From positions 1-37,658 of IMG/VR virus record IMGVR_UViG_3300042560_001435: DNA of 37,658 bases; one strand, written 5' to 3'. The position numbers and the translations under genes were made by a program. A model generated the notes under the pieces. The model was not told where the DNA came from. It saw nothing but the letters and a program-made list of their open reading frames with translations, and ran no database searches. Positions 24,582 to 32,813 of this stretch are shown piece by piece. The stretch comes from a virus. How positions within the stretch are numbered: position 1 is the stretch's first letter; every line of letters begins with the position of its first letter.

Positions 24582-26317
24582 TGAAAGTTTCGGATATTGT
24601 AATTCAGTTCTTACAAGAAAAAGGAATAGACACAACATTTACAATTTCGGGTGGCGGGTGTATTCATCTAATAGATTCACTCAGAAAATCTAATATGAAT
24701 GTTGTTTGTCCTCACCACGAACAAGCTGCTTTGATTTCTGCAGAAGGTTATACTCGTATGAACGGAAAAGTTTGTGCGAGTGTTGTAACAACAGGGCCAG
24801 GTGGAACAAATGCAATCACGGGTCTACTCGGTTTATGGTTGGATAGTATTCCATCAATAATCATATCAGGTCAAGTTCCAACAAATCAATTGTCAGAAGG
24901 AACCGGTTGTAGACAAATCGGAGACCAAGAGTTTGATATTGTGAGTGTTGTAAAACCGATGACGAAATATGCGACGATGGTAAAGAATCCAATGGATATT
25001 TACAAAGTATTAGAACAAGCATATTCAACTGCAACATCAGGAAGACCAGGACCAGTATGGATTGACATTCCACTTGATGTTCAAGGTGCTAACATAAATG
25101 AAGAAGAGTGTTATCACTACGAAGTGTTTGATGAAGACCCACACTTTATGTCCACATATGTGACTGATTTTGAAAAGATGGTGACATCTGCAAAGAAACC
25201 ACTCGTTATTGTTGGTAATGGTATAAGACTTTCAGATACAACAAACGAACTTCAAGACTTCTTGGATAAGACAGGAATCCCAATCGTAACTGGTCCACAT
25301 TCTGGTGTTGATGTTGTTGATAACACGTATCAGTATTATGCTGGAAGAATTGGAATACTTGGTCAACTAACATCAAACCAAATTGTTCAAGATGCAGACT
25401 TACTTATTTGTCTTGGAACAAGATTGCCCGTGAAGATGACTGGTTATAATATTCCAGAATTCTCACCGAACTCAAAAAAGATTATGGTAGATATTGATAG
25501 GTCTGAAATTAGAAAACACAAATTCCAAATTCATCTTCCGATAATTGCAAACCTAAAAACATTCTTCCAAAAGATCTCTGATTTGAAATATGATGTTGAT
25601 ATTTCAGATTGGCAAAATAAAGTATTGGAACTTCGCAGTGGGCAAAAGTATTATCATCCAAAACACGAATCGCTAAAAGAGTATGCGAGTTTTTATTATT
25701 TGATGGATAAGGCACCGAAGATATTTGGTGATACTCCAATCGTAACAAGTAACGGAACTGCACACGTAGTAACACTTCAGAACTATCGTATCAATAAGAA
25801 CCAACGTGTATTTACAAACGTTGGTTGTGCAAGTATGGGATATGGACTACCGGCAGCAATCGGTGCCTGTGTTGCTAACAATAACCAACCTGTTATTTGT
25901 ATAGAAGGTGATGGTAGTATAATGATGAACCTACAAGAGTTACAAACTCTGAAGGGATATAATCTTCCTGTGAAGACAATCATTGTAAACAACGATGGTT
26001 ATCTTTCAATCAAACTAACACAAGAGTCATTCTTTGCCGGTCAAGAATTTGCAAGTGGTAGAGAAAACGGAGTTACAATTCCTGATTTCAAATCTGTGTC
26101 ATCCGCATTTGGATTACCATACAACTCAATCAAATACAACTCAGAAATTGAAGATGGTTTGAAATGGATGATGGAACAAACTGAACCTTGTATTCTTGAA
26201 GTCTTCACTCATCCAAAAGAAAGACACGAACCAAAAGTAACTCATAAGGGAATTGATGAGAACGGAAAGATTATTCCAGGAACTCTCACCGATATGTTTA
26301 TCTCGGAGACATTCTAA
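24581..26317 (+). CDS. acetolactate-synthase-like TPP enzyme
   Basis: A 578-residue thiamine diphosphate enzyme with the three-domain ALS/pyruvate-oxidase layout. Catalytic Glu47 lies in PHHEQAALISAEGYTR, TTGPGGTNAITG follows, and the C-terminal TPP/Mg motif is GDGSIMMN from residue 443 with NNDGYLSIKLTQ after it. Homologues in polysaccharide loci ligate a two-carbon unit to a keto sugar (YerE of yersiniose synthesis is ALS-like) or decarboxylate keto acids. The ColD/RfbH-like enzyme in the same operon makes a YerE-type role conceivable. True branched-chain amino-acid synthesis is less likely, as no regulatory subunit is present. Overlaps both neighbours by one base. Confidence 0.88.
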   Translation: MKVSDIVIQFLQEKGIDTTFTISGGGCIHLIDSLRKSNMNVVCPHHEQAALISAEGYTRMNGKVCASVVTTGPGGTNAITGLLGLWLDSIPSIIISGQVPTNQLSEGTGCRQIGDQEFDIVSVVKPMTKYATMVKNPMDIYKVLEQAYSTATSGRPGPVWIDIPLDVQGANINEEECYHYEVFDEDPHFMSTYVTDFEKMVTSAKKPLVIVGNGIRLSDTTNELQDFLDKTGIPIVTGPHSGVDVVDNTYQYYAGRIGILGQLTSNQIVQDADLLICLGTRLPVKMTGYNIPEFSPNSKKIMVDIDRSEIRKHKFQIHLPIIANLKTFFQKISDLKYDVDISDWQNKVLELRSGQKYYHPKHESLKEYASFYYLMDKAPKIFGDTPIVTSNGTAHVVTLQNYRINKNQRVFTNVGCASMGYGLPAAIGACVANNNQPVICIEGDGSIMMNLQELQTLKGYNLPVKTIIVNNDGYLSIKLTQESFFAGQEFASGRENGVTIPDFKSVSSAFGLPYNSIKYNSEIEDGLKWMMEQTEPCILEVFTHPKERHEPKVTHKGIDENGKIIPGTLTDMFISETF

Positions 26318-26946
26318 TGAAAGTAATTCTAACAGGAAGTACCGGCGGTATTGGTTCTGCAATTCTAAATGAGTTGAAACAAAAATCAATTGATGTTGTA
26401 GAAATAAATTCATCAGAAATTGATTTTTCAAAAGACTTTGATATTCGTAGTGTTCCTGTTGATGGTCTTATTTATTGTGCAGGAATCAATCACGTAAATG
26501 TTTATGACCAAATAAATGACCAACAAATGATTGACATTATGAATGTCAATACATTTGGATTCATACGTCTCTGTCAGAAACTACAATTCAATGAAGGTAG
26601 TAATGTAATCGCAATTGGTTCTCTTTACTCAACGGAAACAAAAGCTGGTAGACTATCTTACACAATGTCTAAACACGCAATGTATGGTGCAGTAAAAACT
26701 CTTGCCCTTGAAATGGCATACAACAAAGTAAAAGTGAATATGGTATCCCCAGGTTTTGTAGATACCCCACTTACTCGTAAGAATAATACCGATGAACGAA
26801 TACAACAACTAAATAATTCTATTCCGTTAGGACTAACTTCCGCTTCCGAAATTGGAAAAGTTTGTGTATATTTGATGACAATCAATAATGCAATTACAGG
26901 TCAGAACATCATCGTTGATGGTGGTTATAGTTTAGTTGGAGTATGA
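26317..26946 (+). CDS. short-chain dehydrogenase/reductase
   Basis: A 209-residue classical SDR. TGSTGGIGSA (6-15) is the cofactor glycine motif, YCAGINHVN the NAG-equivalent, IGSLYS the serine, and YTMSKHA gives Tyr115 and Lys119 of the catalytic triad. VNMVSPGFVDTPLT and ITGQNIIVDGGYS are standard later motifs. It is about 35 residues shorter than FabG. It probably reduces a keto group made by the TPP enzyme just upstream (overlap one base) or the cyclase product downstream. Confidence 0.85.
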   Translation: MKVILTGSTGGIGSAILNELKQKSIDVVEINSSEIDFSKDFDIRSVPVDGLIYCAGINHVNVYDQINDQQMIDIMNVNTFGFIRLCQKLQFNEGSNVIAIGSLYSTETKAGRLSYTMSKHAMYGAVKTLALEMAYNKVKVNMVSPGFVDTPLTRKNNTDERIQQLNNSIPLGLTSASEIGKVCVYLMTINNAITGQNIIVDGGYSLVGV

Positions 26947-26947
26947 T

Positions 26948-27970
26948 ATGCAAACGTTCAATATCAATGGTGTAGAACTCACGGCAGATGACGAGTTCAA
27001 ATCTACATTCACAATAAATTCACACCCCGAACCTTACACGGTTCACTTCAAACAGTTTCAGAATTCATTTGAAGAAACAGATGTTGTTCTTGTTGATTCA
27101 AATGTCCAACGTCTTTATTCGGTAAACCACGATAAGATGATTGTTGTTGAAGCAACTGAAGAAAACAAATCAATGGAAAGTGTGTTGTCTATTTGTCAAC
27201 AACTTCTCCAATTCAATTTCAATAAAGGAAACCGACTTGTTGTAATCGGTGGTGGAATAATTCAAGACTTGGGTGCGTTCACTGCAAAGGTTTTCAAACG
27301 TGGAGTTGATTGGGTATTCTATCCAACAACATTACTTTCACAATGTGATAGTTGTATTGGCGGAAAGACTGCATTGAACTTCAGTTCTTATAAGAACCAA
27401 CTCGCACTTTTCTCTGCACCATCCGAGGTTATCATTGACACAAATTTTCTGAAGACTCTTACTGAAGAAGATATGACTTCTGGCTACGGTGAAATTGTCA
27501 AACTATTTCTTACCGGTGGTCAACGTTATGTTGATATGATTGACTCGGATAACATTGATGAACTTATCTTTCATTCACTCTCAATAAAGAAAGCCGTCAT
27601 AGAGTATGATGAGTTTGAGAAATCAGAAAGACGTTCTCTCAATTATGGTCATTCATTTGGACACGTAATTGAACCTATGACTAACTACACAATTCCTCAC
27701 GGTGAAGCCGTTATGTTGGGTATAGAAATAATCAATCAACTCTTTGATAAGAATCCAACAATAACAAACTTGGTTTCAAAGTTTACATCGTTGGAAAAGA
27801 TTAGAGAACTTGATTTGAAGAAATTAGTTGATGGAGTAAAGACAGATAAGAAGGCAGTCAAAAACTTCATAACATTTGTAAGAGTTTCAGAACCAGGAAC
27901 AACAATCTTTACTGATACAAAATTTGATGAAACTTTGGTGGAGAAAGTAAATGAAGTATTTGCTAATTGA
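26948..27970 (+). CDS. sugar-phosphate cyclase, 3-dehydroquinate-synthase-like
   Basis: A 340-residue protein. The ATG at 26948 has TTGGAG six bases upstream; a TTG at 26936 overlaps the SDR gene. VIGGGIIQDLG (about 99-109) binds NAD; FYPTTLLSQCDSCIGGKTALN is the DHQS-family signature. Expected metal ligands are Glu182 (GYGEIVK), His235 (NYGHSFGH) and His251 (PHGEAV). Family members cyclise DAHP (DHQ synthase), sedoheptulose 7-phosphate (EVS/EEVS/DDGS) or glucose 6-phosphate (2-deoxy-scyllo-inosose synthase). With a kinase gene overlapping its 3' end and an SDR before it, cyclitol formation is a better guess than the shikimate pathway. It overlaps the kinase by 20 bases. Confidence 0.85.
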   Translation: MQTFNINGVELTADDEFKSTFTINSHPEPYTVHFKQFQNSFEETDVVLVDSNVQRLYSVNHDKMIVVEATEENKSMESVLSICQQLLQFNFNKGNRLVVIGGGIIQDLGAFTAKVFKRGVDWVFYPTTLLSQCDSCIGGKTALNFSSYKNQLALFSAPSEVIIDTNFLKTLTEEDMTSGYGEIVKLFLTGGQRYVDMIDSDNIDELIFHSLSIKKAVIEYDEFEKSERRSLNYGHSFGHVIEPMTNYTIPHGEAVMLGIEIINQLFDKNPTITNLVSKFTSLEKIRELDLKKLVDGVKTDKKAVKNFITFVRVSEPGTTIFTDTKFDETLVEKVNEVFAN

Positions 27971-28901
27971 TTTCGGTGCTTCATTTCTAAAAGTTGTAGA
28001 GTATGATTCAGACACAGAGTTATACTCTAACAATTATTCAGTACCGTCGCCATTCAAACATTCAAATACAATAACAAAAGATGAACTGAGAAATCTTCTT
28101 CAATCAGTCGTTTCCAAACACACTCACATAGAACGAATTGTTATCTGTTCAATTCTCGGCGGTTTCTACAATGGTGATACATATAATTCTTGGAAATCAA
28201 AAGAATCTGGGGTTGCAACTTCTTGTATGATTAGTGGTCTCTTTCACGGAGAAGAAACATTCCACGTTCACGAACATCAATCAAAATCACTGAACATCAA
28301 AGACTATGAAACAGGATTGAAACTTCTCGGTCATTTTGATGGGAAAGAAATTTATAGTATATTGGGTGATACAGATTGCGTAATAAATTCTGTAAGACTT
28401 ACCGAAAATGATGTTTTGATAAATATGGGAACAGGTTCACAAGTGGCAACAAAGAACTCTCGTAAATCATTCATACCAAGTGGACGGACACTAAACGTGT
28501 TCTACAATTTCTTTTCTGAACTTGGTATTGATATGTTTGAAGTTATGAGTGAATTATCTCTTGATGATTTGAACTCTGCAACATTGACCGTTGACCTGAA
28601 TGTGTTTCCGCAATCATACAAATATAATAACGGTGGTTCTATCAATGGAATAAACGAAAATGGATTCACACCAAAGAATCTTATTTCATCTATTCTGAAA
28701 AGTTATGTTGACCAATACCACGAGTTTGTTTCAGATTCAAAATACTCTCGTATTATTTTGACGGGTGGTATTCCTAAAAAGATACCAGCCATTCACGAAT
28801 ATCTTTCTCTGAAGTATGAAAATAAGAAAGTAATAGTTGATAAAAATGAAATTGAAAATACTCATCGTGGCATTGTGAATTTTATTGAGGAATATCTATG
28901 A
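27951..28901 (+). CDS. ASKHA-fold sugar kinase-like protein
   Basis: A 316-residue actin/hexokinase-fold ATPase. YLLIDFGASFLKVVEY at the N-terminus is the phosphate-1 loop with Asp7, VLINMGTGSQVAT in the middle is phosphate-2, and IILTGGIPKKIPAI near the C-terminus is the adenosine motif. The layout resembles carbohydrate kinases of the FGGY/ROK groups, although it is shorter than FGGY enzymes (about 450-500). Next to a sugar-phosphate cyclase, it may phosphorylate the heptulose precursor or the cyclitol product. The substrate is not determined. Confidence 0.75.
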   Translation: MKYLLIDFGASFLKVVEYDSDTELYSNNYSVPSPFKHSNTITKDELRNLLQSVVSKHTHIERIVICSILGGFYNGDTYNSWKSKESGVATSCMISGLFHGEETFHVHEHQSKSLNIKDYETGLKLLGHFDGKEIYSILGDTDCVINSVRLTENDVLINMGTGSQVATKNSRKSFIPSGRTLNVFYNFFSELGIDMFEVMSELSLDDLNSATLTVDLNVFPQSYKYNNGGSINGINENGFTPKNLISSILKSYVDQYHEFVSDSKYSRIILTGGIPKKIPAIHEYLSLKYENKKVIVDKNEIENTHRGIVNFIEEYL

Positions 28902-29740
28902 GAATCTTGATTACGGGTGCAAACGGATTCATTGGTAGAAACTTGGCAAAACTTCTTGATGCCAATAATATAATTGAGACGGTATCAAGAAAAGAGTTAG
29001 ACTTACTAGACTCCGAGAAGGTAAAAGAGTTTTTCAATGGTAAACATTATAACCTTGTAATTCATACCGCGGTTGAAGGTGGAAGAAGAACAGTTCCAGA
29101 TGGTGAGGAAATGGTCTACCGAAATGTTCTTATGATTTACAATCTATTGGAGAACCAAGATAGTTTTGACCGAATGATAACATTTGGTTCTGGTGCAGAG
29201 TTAGACCGTCGGTACAACATCAATTTAGAAACTGATACGAACAGAAGATACCCAATAGATTTCTACGGTATGTCAAAGAGTATAATCAACAAACTCTGCC
29301 AAGTAGAACCAAAGTTATACAACTTCAGAATCTTCAATTGTTTCTCATCAGATGAATCACCTGATAGAATGATTCGTGGTAATGTAGAAAAATATCTCCG
29401 TAAAGAACCAATGACTTTATTCTCAAATCGTCTAATGGATTTCTTTTACATAGAAGATTTGACTTTGATGATTGAATACTTTTTGAGAACACCACAGTTT
29501 CCATACAAGGTAGTGAACTGTTCATACCAAGATCAAGTTCGGCTCAAAGATATTCTTGAGTTTATAAACTCATTGGATGATTATAGTGTCCCAATCATTG
29601 AGCAAAAAGATGATTCTGTAAATACGATAAATGCATCACCAACTGATTATGTTGGAAATAGCCCAAGTCTTCCATTGGATTTTCTTGGTTTGAAAAAAGG
29701 AATACAAAGAACATATGAAAAAATACGGAGTAGTTTATGA
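28898..29740 (+). CDS. NAD-dependent epimerase/dehydratase, GDP-fucose-synthase-like
   Basis: A 280-residue extended SDR. TGANGFIGRNLAKLL gives GxxGxxG; IHTAVEGGRRT, FGSGAELDRR and DFYGMSKSIINKL (YxxxK) follow. The GSGAE-DR pattern and the A-x-GG-R loop recall GDP-L-fucose synthase (Fcl), which converts the Gmd product to GDP-fucose by epimerisation and reduction. ColC-type epimerase-reductases are close relatives and equally plausible. It is slightly short (Fcl about 320). Start and stop each overlap neighbours by four bases. Confidence 0.75.
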   Translation: MRILITGANGFIGRNLAKLLDANNIIETVSRKELDLLDSEKVKEFFNGKHYNLVIHTAVEGGRRTVPDGEEMVYRNVLMIYNLLENQDSFDRMITFGSGAELDRRYNINLETDTNRRYPIDFYGMSKSIINKLCQVEPKLYNFRIFNCFSSDESPDRMIRGNVEKYLRKEPMTLFSNRLMDFFYIEDLTLMIEYFLRTPQFPYKVVNCSYQDQVRLKDILEFINSLDDYSVPIIEQKDDSVNTINASPTDYVGNSPSLPLDFLGLKKGIQRTYEKIRSSL

Positions 29741-30723
29741 AAGAAAATAAGATAGTAATAGCAAATGCATACCGATATAAAGGAAAACAATCTTTCTTTG
29801 CTATGCACCAAATTCAATCAAAGATAAAAGAATATCGTCCAGATGTAGAAGTAGAATTTCATATAATGTGGGACAATAATTTTGAAAACGCCGAACACGA
29901 TAGGATGTATTGGGAAAACTTAATAAACACAAGTGGTTTCAATATAGTATCATATGATAAACAATTTTTTTCAGATTATGTAGTTAGTGCATATGATTTA
30001 GAAAGAGACGAGATAAACAAAAGACTAAAGAAATTCTTTCCGTTATATCATGTTCTGATGGGACATTATCTCAGAAGAGTCATGTTATTTGATTACTATC
30101 TCATCTACGACGATGACATCCTAATAAATTACGATTTCAAAGATGTAATAGATGCCATGTTAGAAAAAAAGCCCGTAATGATTACTGAGCCATATCACAT
30201 GAACTGTGATAAAAGTATGGTTGATGTATTCAAGAAAGAATTTGGAATCCAATTCGTACAGAAGTATTTGGAAAAAAACCCAAATCAATACGGATTCAAT
30301 GCTGGATTTCAAGGAATAGATTTGAGAATGTATGATGAATTTATATCGGCATCTGGATTCATTTCGTTGTTGAATATGTTTAATTATTCACAAGTGTTTG
30401 ATGAAAATGGTAATCAGTTGTTACATGGTTATGATAGAACAATTATAGAGACACAGCAACAATCCTTTTTTGGTCTTATGAATACAGTTATGTCAAAAAA
30501 TGAATTACATATACTTGACCCAAAAACAAACTATGTGGCTCCAACATTTGGTTACTGTGATTTACATGGTGAGATAACAAAAGATGACGGCTACAATGGA
30601 TGGGGTGTTTGTTTGAAATCAAAAATATCGCATTTCATTGGGCATACAGAAGGTAGAGGAAAGCCAAAGGAATTTTTGGAAAGAGTCGATTTGTATTTGA
30701 CAGAGAACGGATTTATAAAGTAA
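29737..30723 (+). CDS. GT-A-type glycosyltransferase
   Basis: A 328-residue protein with YLIYDDDILINYDF at 121-134, an acidic metal-binding motif (Asp125-127) as in GT8-like and related GT-A enzymes. GFNAGFQGIDLRMYDEF and a histidine near the end (ISHFIGHTEGRGKP) match the later donor and metal-binding segments of such proteins. No family number can be given with certainty. It overlaps the epimerase gene by four bases and has no membrane segment. Confidence 0.65.
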   Translation: MKENKIVIANAYRYKGKQSFFAMHQIQSKIKEYRPDVEVEFHIMWDNNFENAEHDRMYWENLINTSGFNIVSYDKQFFSDYVVSAYDLERDEINKRLKKFFPLYHVLMGHYLRRVMLFDYYLIYDDDILINYDFKDVIDAMLEKKPVMITEPYHMNCDKSMVDVFKKEFGIQFVQKYLEKNPNQYGFNAGFQGIDLRMYDEFISASGFISLLNMFNYSQVFDENGNQLLHGYDRTIIETQQQSFFGLMNTVMSKNELHILDPKTNYVAPTFGYCDLHGEITKDDGYNGWGVCLKSKISHFIGHTEGRGKPKEFLERVDLYLTENGFIK

Positions 30724-30734
30724 GGGAAGTCTAT

Positions 30735-31493
30735 ATGAAATTTTTCGAAAAAAATGAAACCAATATAAGTCTATATGATTCAAAAAAATCATTGACGGAA
30801 ATAGCAAATAAATTAGAAACAGACAAAGGAACTGCCGATAAAGAATCTCTTTCATGGGGACTAAAATGGCCAGATCATTTTTCTATGGGTTATACTCTTA
30901 CTTATGAAAAGTATATGAGTGAATACAGAGATAAAAAAACAAAACTCTTTGAGATAGGAATATGTGACCAAAGATTTCCATATGCATCCTCAAAAATGTG
31001 GAAAACATATTTTCAAGATTTAGATTTATACTGTGTGGATAATTTTTGGGGAAAATCTCTTGATGAGAAGTTAGATGATGTGGAAATGTTGAATATCATT
31101 GGTATAAATTTCATCCATGCAGATCAAGGAAACTTTCTCGACTGGGGTGAAATAAAAAGAGTTTGCCCAAATGACTTTGATTTCTTTGTTGAAGATGGTA
31201 GTCATTGGCCAAATCATATGGTAATTAGTTTATGGCAATCAATAGATATGGTACGTTCAGGTGGATATTATTTCATGGAAGATTTACAAAATCCTCTAAC
31301 AAGTAGAGGCAAATATAGATATGACAATTCATTGTTATCTGAAGAATTGCTTGTCAGTTTGACTACTAAAGAATTCAATAGTGTATTTTTGAATGAAAAA
31401 CAAAATCAAGAAGTCAATGATTCATATGAATTGGTTGAACTTGTTTTAGATAAAATGAGGTATTCATATCTCGCTGTATTTCGTAAAAAATAA
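30735..31493 (+). CDS. class I methyltransferase, MycE/cephalosporin-hydroxylase-like
   Basis: A 252-residue protein. LTEIANKLETDKGTAD then YTLTYEKYMSEYR and LFEIGICDQRFPYASSKMW form the start of a methyltransferase group known from sugar O-methyltransferases such as MycE: the TDKG segment, the YxxxY lead-in and the EIGI SAM loop. DFFVEDGSHWPNHMV provides the metal-binding aspartate/histidine region. O-methylation of a sugar hydroxyl is the likely role. It is spaced by 11 bases from the previous gene. Confidence 0.75.
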   Translation: MKFFEKNETNISLYDSKKSLTEIANKLETDKGTADKESLSWGLKWPDHFSMGYTLTYEKYMSEYRDKKTKLFEIGICDQRFPYASSKMWKTYFQDLDLYCVDNFWGKSLDEKLDDVEMLNIIGINFIHADQGNFLDWGEIKRVCPNDFDFFVEDGSHWPNHMVISLWQSIDMVRSGGYYFMEDLQNPLTSRGKYRYDNSLLSEELLVSLTTKEFNSVFLNEKQNQEVNDSYELVELVLDKMRYSYLAVFRKK

Positions 31494-31508
31494 TTGAAAG
31501 TGTAATAT

Positions 31509-32801
31509 ATGAAACCGATAACATTTTGTATTCCTACTGCAAAAAATGAAAAAGATTACGTTCATTTGCTAATTCGTTCTCTACAAGAGAATACAGAAAT
31601 ATCAACACATGAAATACTTGTCTTCATTGATTCCGATAATCAAAATACATACGAATCATTAGTTGAAAAACAAAAAGAACTTCCTAATATGAAAATACAT
31701 AGGAATACTACTGGTTCTCCGATAGGAGGCCAACGGAATATTTCAATCATGTTTGATTCAGCAAAAAATGATATTGTTTGTTATCTACAATCTGACATGG
31801 TTGTTGGCCCAGAATTTGACAAGCATATAAATGAAGGACTTACTTCAGAATCAGTATTCTTATGCGGTACGAGAATAGAACCACCAGTTCATCCACCATC
31901 ACCCGATAAATTTGTGGAGAACTTTGGTCTTGGTGTTGATGATTTTGATTACGATAAATTTATCGCTTTCTCCAAAAATATTCAATTAGAAAAGAGACCA
32001 AATACAATAAATTACTCTGTTCCTTTTGCGTTATACAAGAAAATTTGGTTTGATGTTCTTGGCGGATATGATACACAATTTAGATGTTCACACGAAGATA
32101 TAGATTCGGTCGTCAGACTTCGGTCGAATGGAATATCAATAATTCAAAGTTGGAGTTTGATTATCTATCACTTTACCTGTGTTTCTAGCCGTGGTATTGA
32201 TTGGTTCAAATCAAATGAAGAATCTAAATACAAAAATGAAATACAACAATTGGCAAGTAATGAAGAATCAAAACGGTTCTTGAGAAAATGGGGTACTCTG
32301 GATAGAAACGTTGATTTTGTTTATGATATTGGATTGGAGATAAGTCTCGATAGATTTGTAGACATAAACTTCCTAAAACAAATAGAGCCATTTTGCAGTA
32401 AAATATCAATCAATCATAAAGGAGTTGTCAATCAACTAATTTCTCAAATAGAATATGATTCCGTATATTACTCAAACTTGAGATGGAATTATTCATTTGA
32501 ACATTGGAACTCTGTGAAACATTTATTCAATCTTACTGATTTTACAAAACGGATTGTGTCTGATACTTTAGATACAGACATAATAATATCTTGTAACTAT
32601 AGTGACATATACAAAAATGTTCGAGAAACATTCGCGGTATTAGAAAATATACAATCAATTGTACACGAGAACGATGAAGGAAAATATGAGTATGGAAATT
32701 TCTTCATTGAGATAAGAAGAAAAGATAATAAAATTCAAACTTTATTGAAGCCATCAAATACAAAGGAATTGATAAATTCCAAATTATTTGAATTTGCATA
32801 A
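31509..32801 (+). CDS. GT2 glycosyltransferase with extra C-terminal domain (paralogue A)
   Basis: A 430-residue protein. The N-terminal GT-A domain (about 1-250) begins TFCIPTAKNEKDYV, with LQSDM (93-97) as the DxD-type site and a GGYDTQF segment followed by SHEDIDSVVRL near residue 200. TRIEPPVHPP at 121-130 is shared with the next gene. The C-terminal 180 residues match no domain I know and end in a YEYGNFFIEIRR strand, with a similar YEFGNFVLHL in the paralogue. Unlike paralogue B, the early VDDxS-type motif is changed to FIDSDN. Confidence 0.82.
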   Translation: MKPITFCIPTAKNEKDYVHLLIRSLQENTEISTHEILVFIDSDNQNTYESLVEKQKELPNMKIHRNTTGSPIGGQRNISIMFDSAKNDIVCYLQSDMVVGPEFDKHINEGLTSESVFLCGTRIEPPVHPPSPDKFVENFGLGVDDFDYDKFIAFSKNIQLEKRPNTINYSVPFALYKKIWFDVLGGYDTQFRCSHEDIDSVVRLRSNGISIIQSWSLIIYHFTCVSSRGIDWFKSNEESKYKNEIQQLASNEESKRFLRKWGTLDRNVDFVYDIGLEISLDRFVDINFLKQIEPFCSKISINHKGVVNQLISQIEYDSVYYSNLRWNYSFEHWNSVKHLFNLTDFTKRIVSDTLDTDIIISCNYSDIYKNVRETFAVLENIQSIVHENDEGKYEYGNFFIEIRRKDNKIQTLLKPSNTKELINSKLFEFA

Positions 32802-32813
32802 CAAGGAATTATC

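Noticed and set aside
24581-26317. True acetolactate synthase for branched-chain amino acids
   Set aside because: No regulatory subunit or ilv neighbours; it is embedded in a sugar operon where ALS-like enzymes have other roles.
26948-27970. aroB of the shikimate pathway
   Set aside because: No other aro genes nearby and the flanking kinase and SDR fit other sugar-phosphate cyclases better; not excluded outright.
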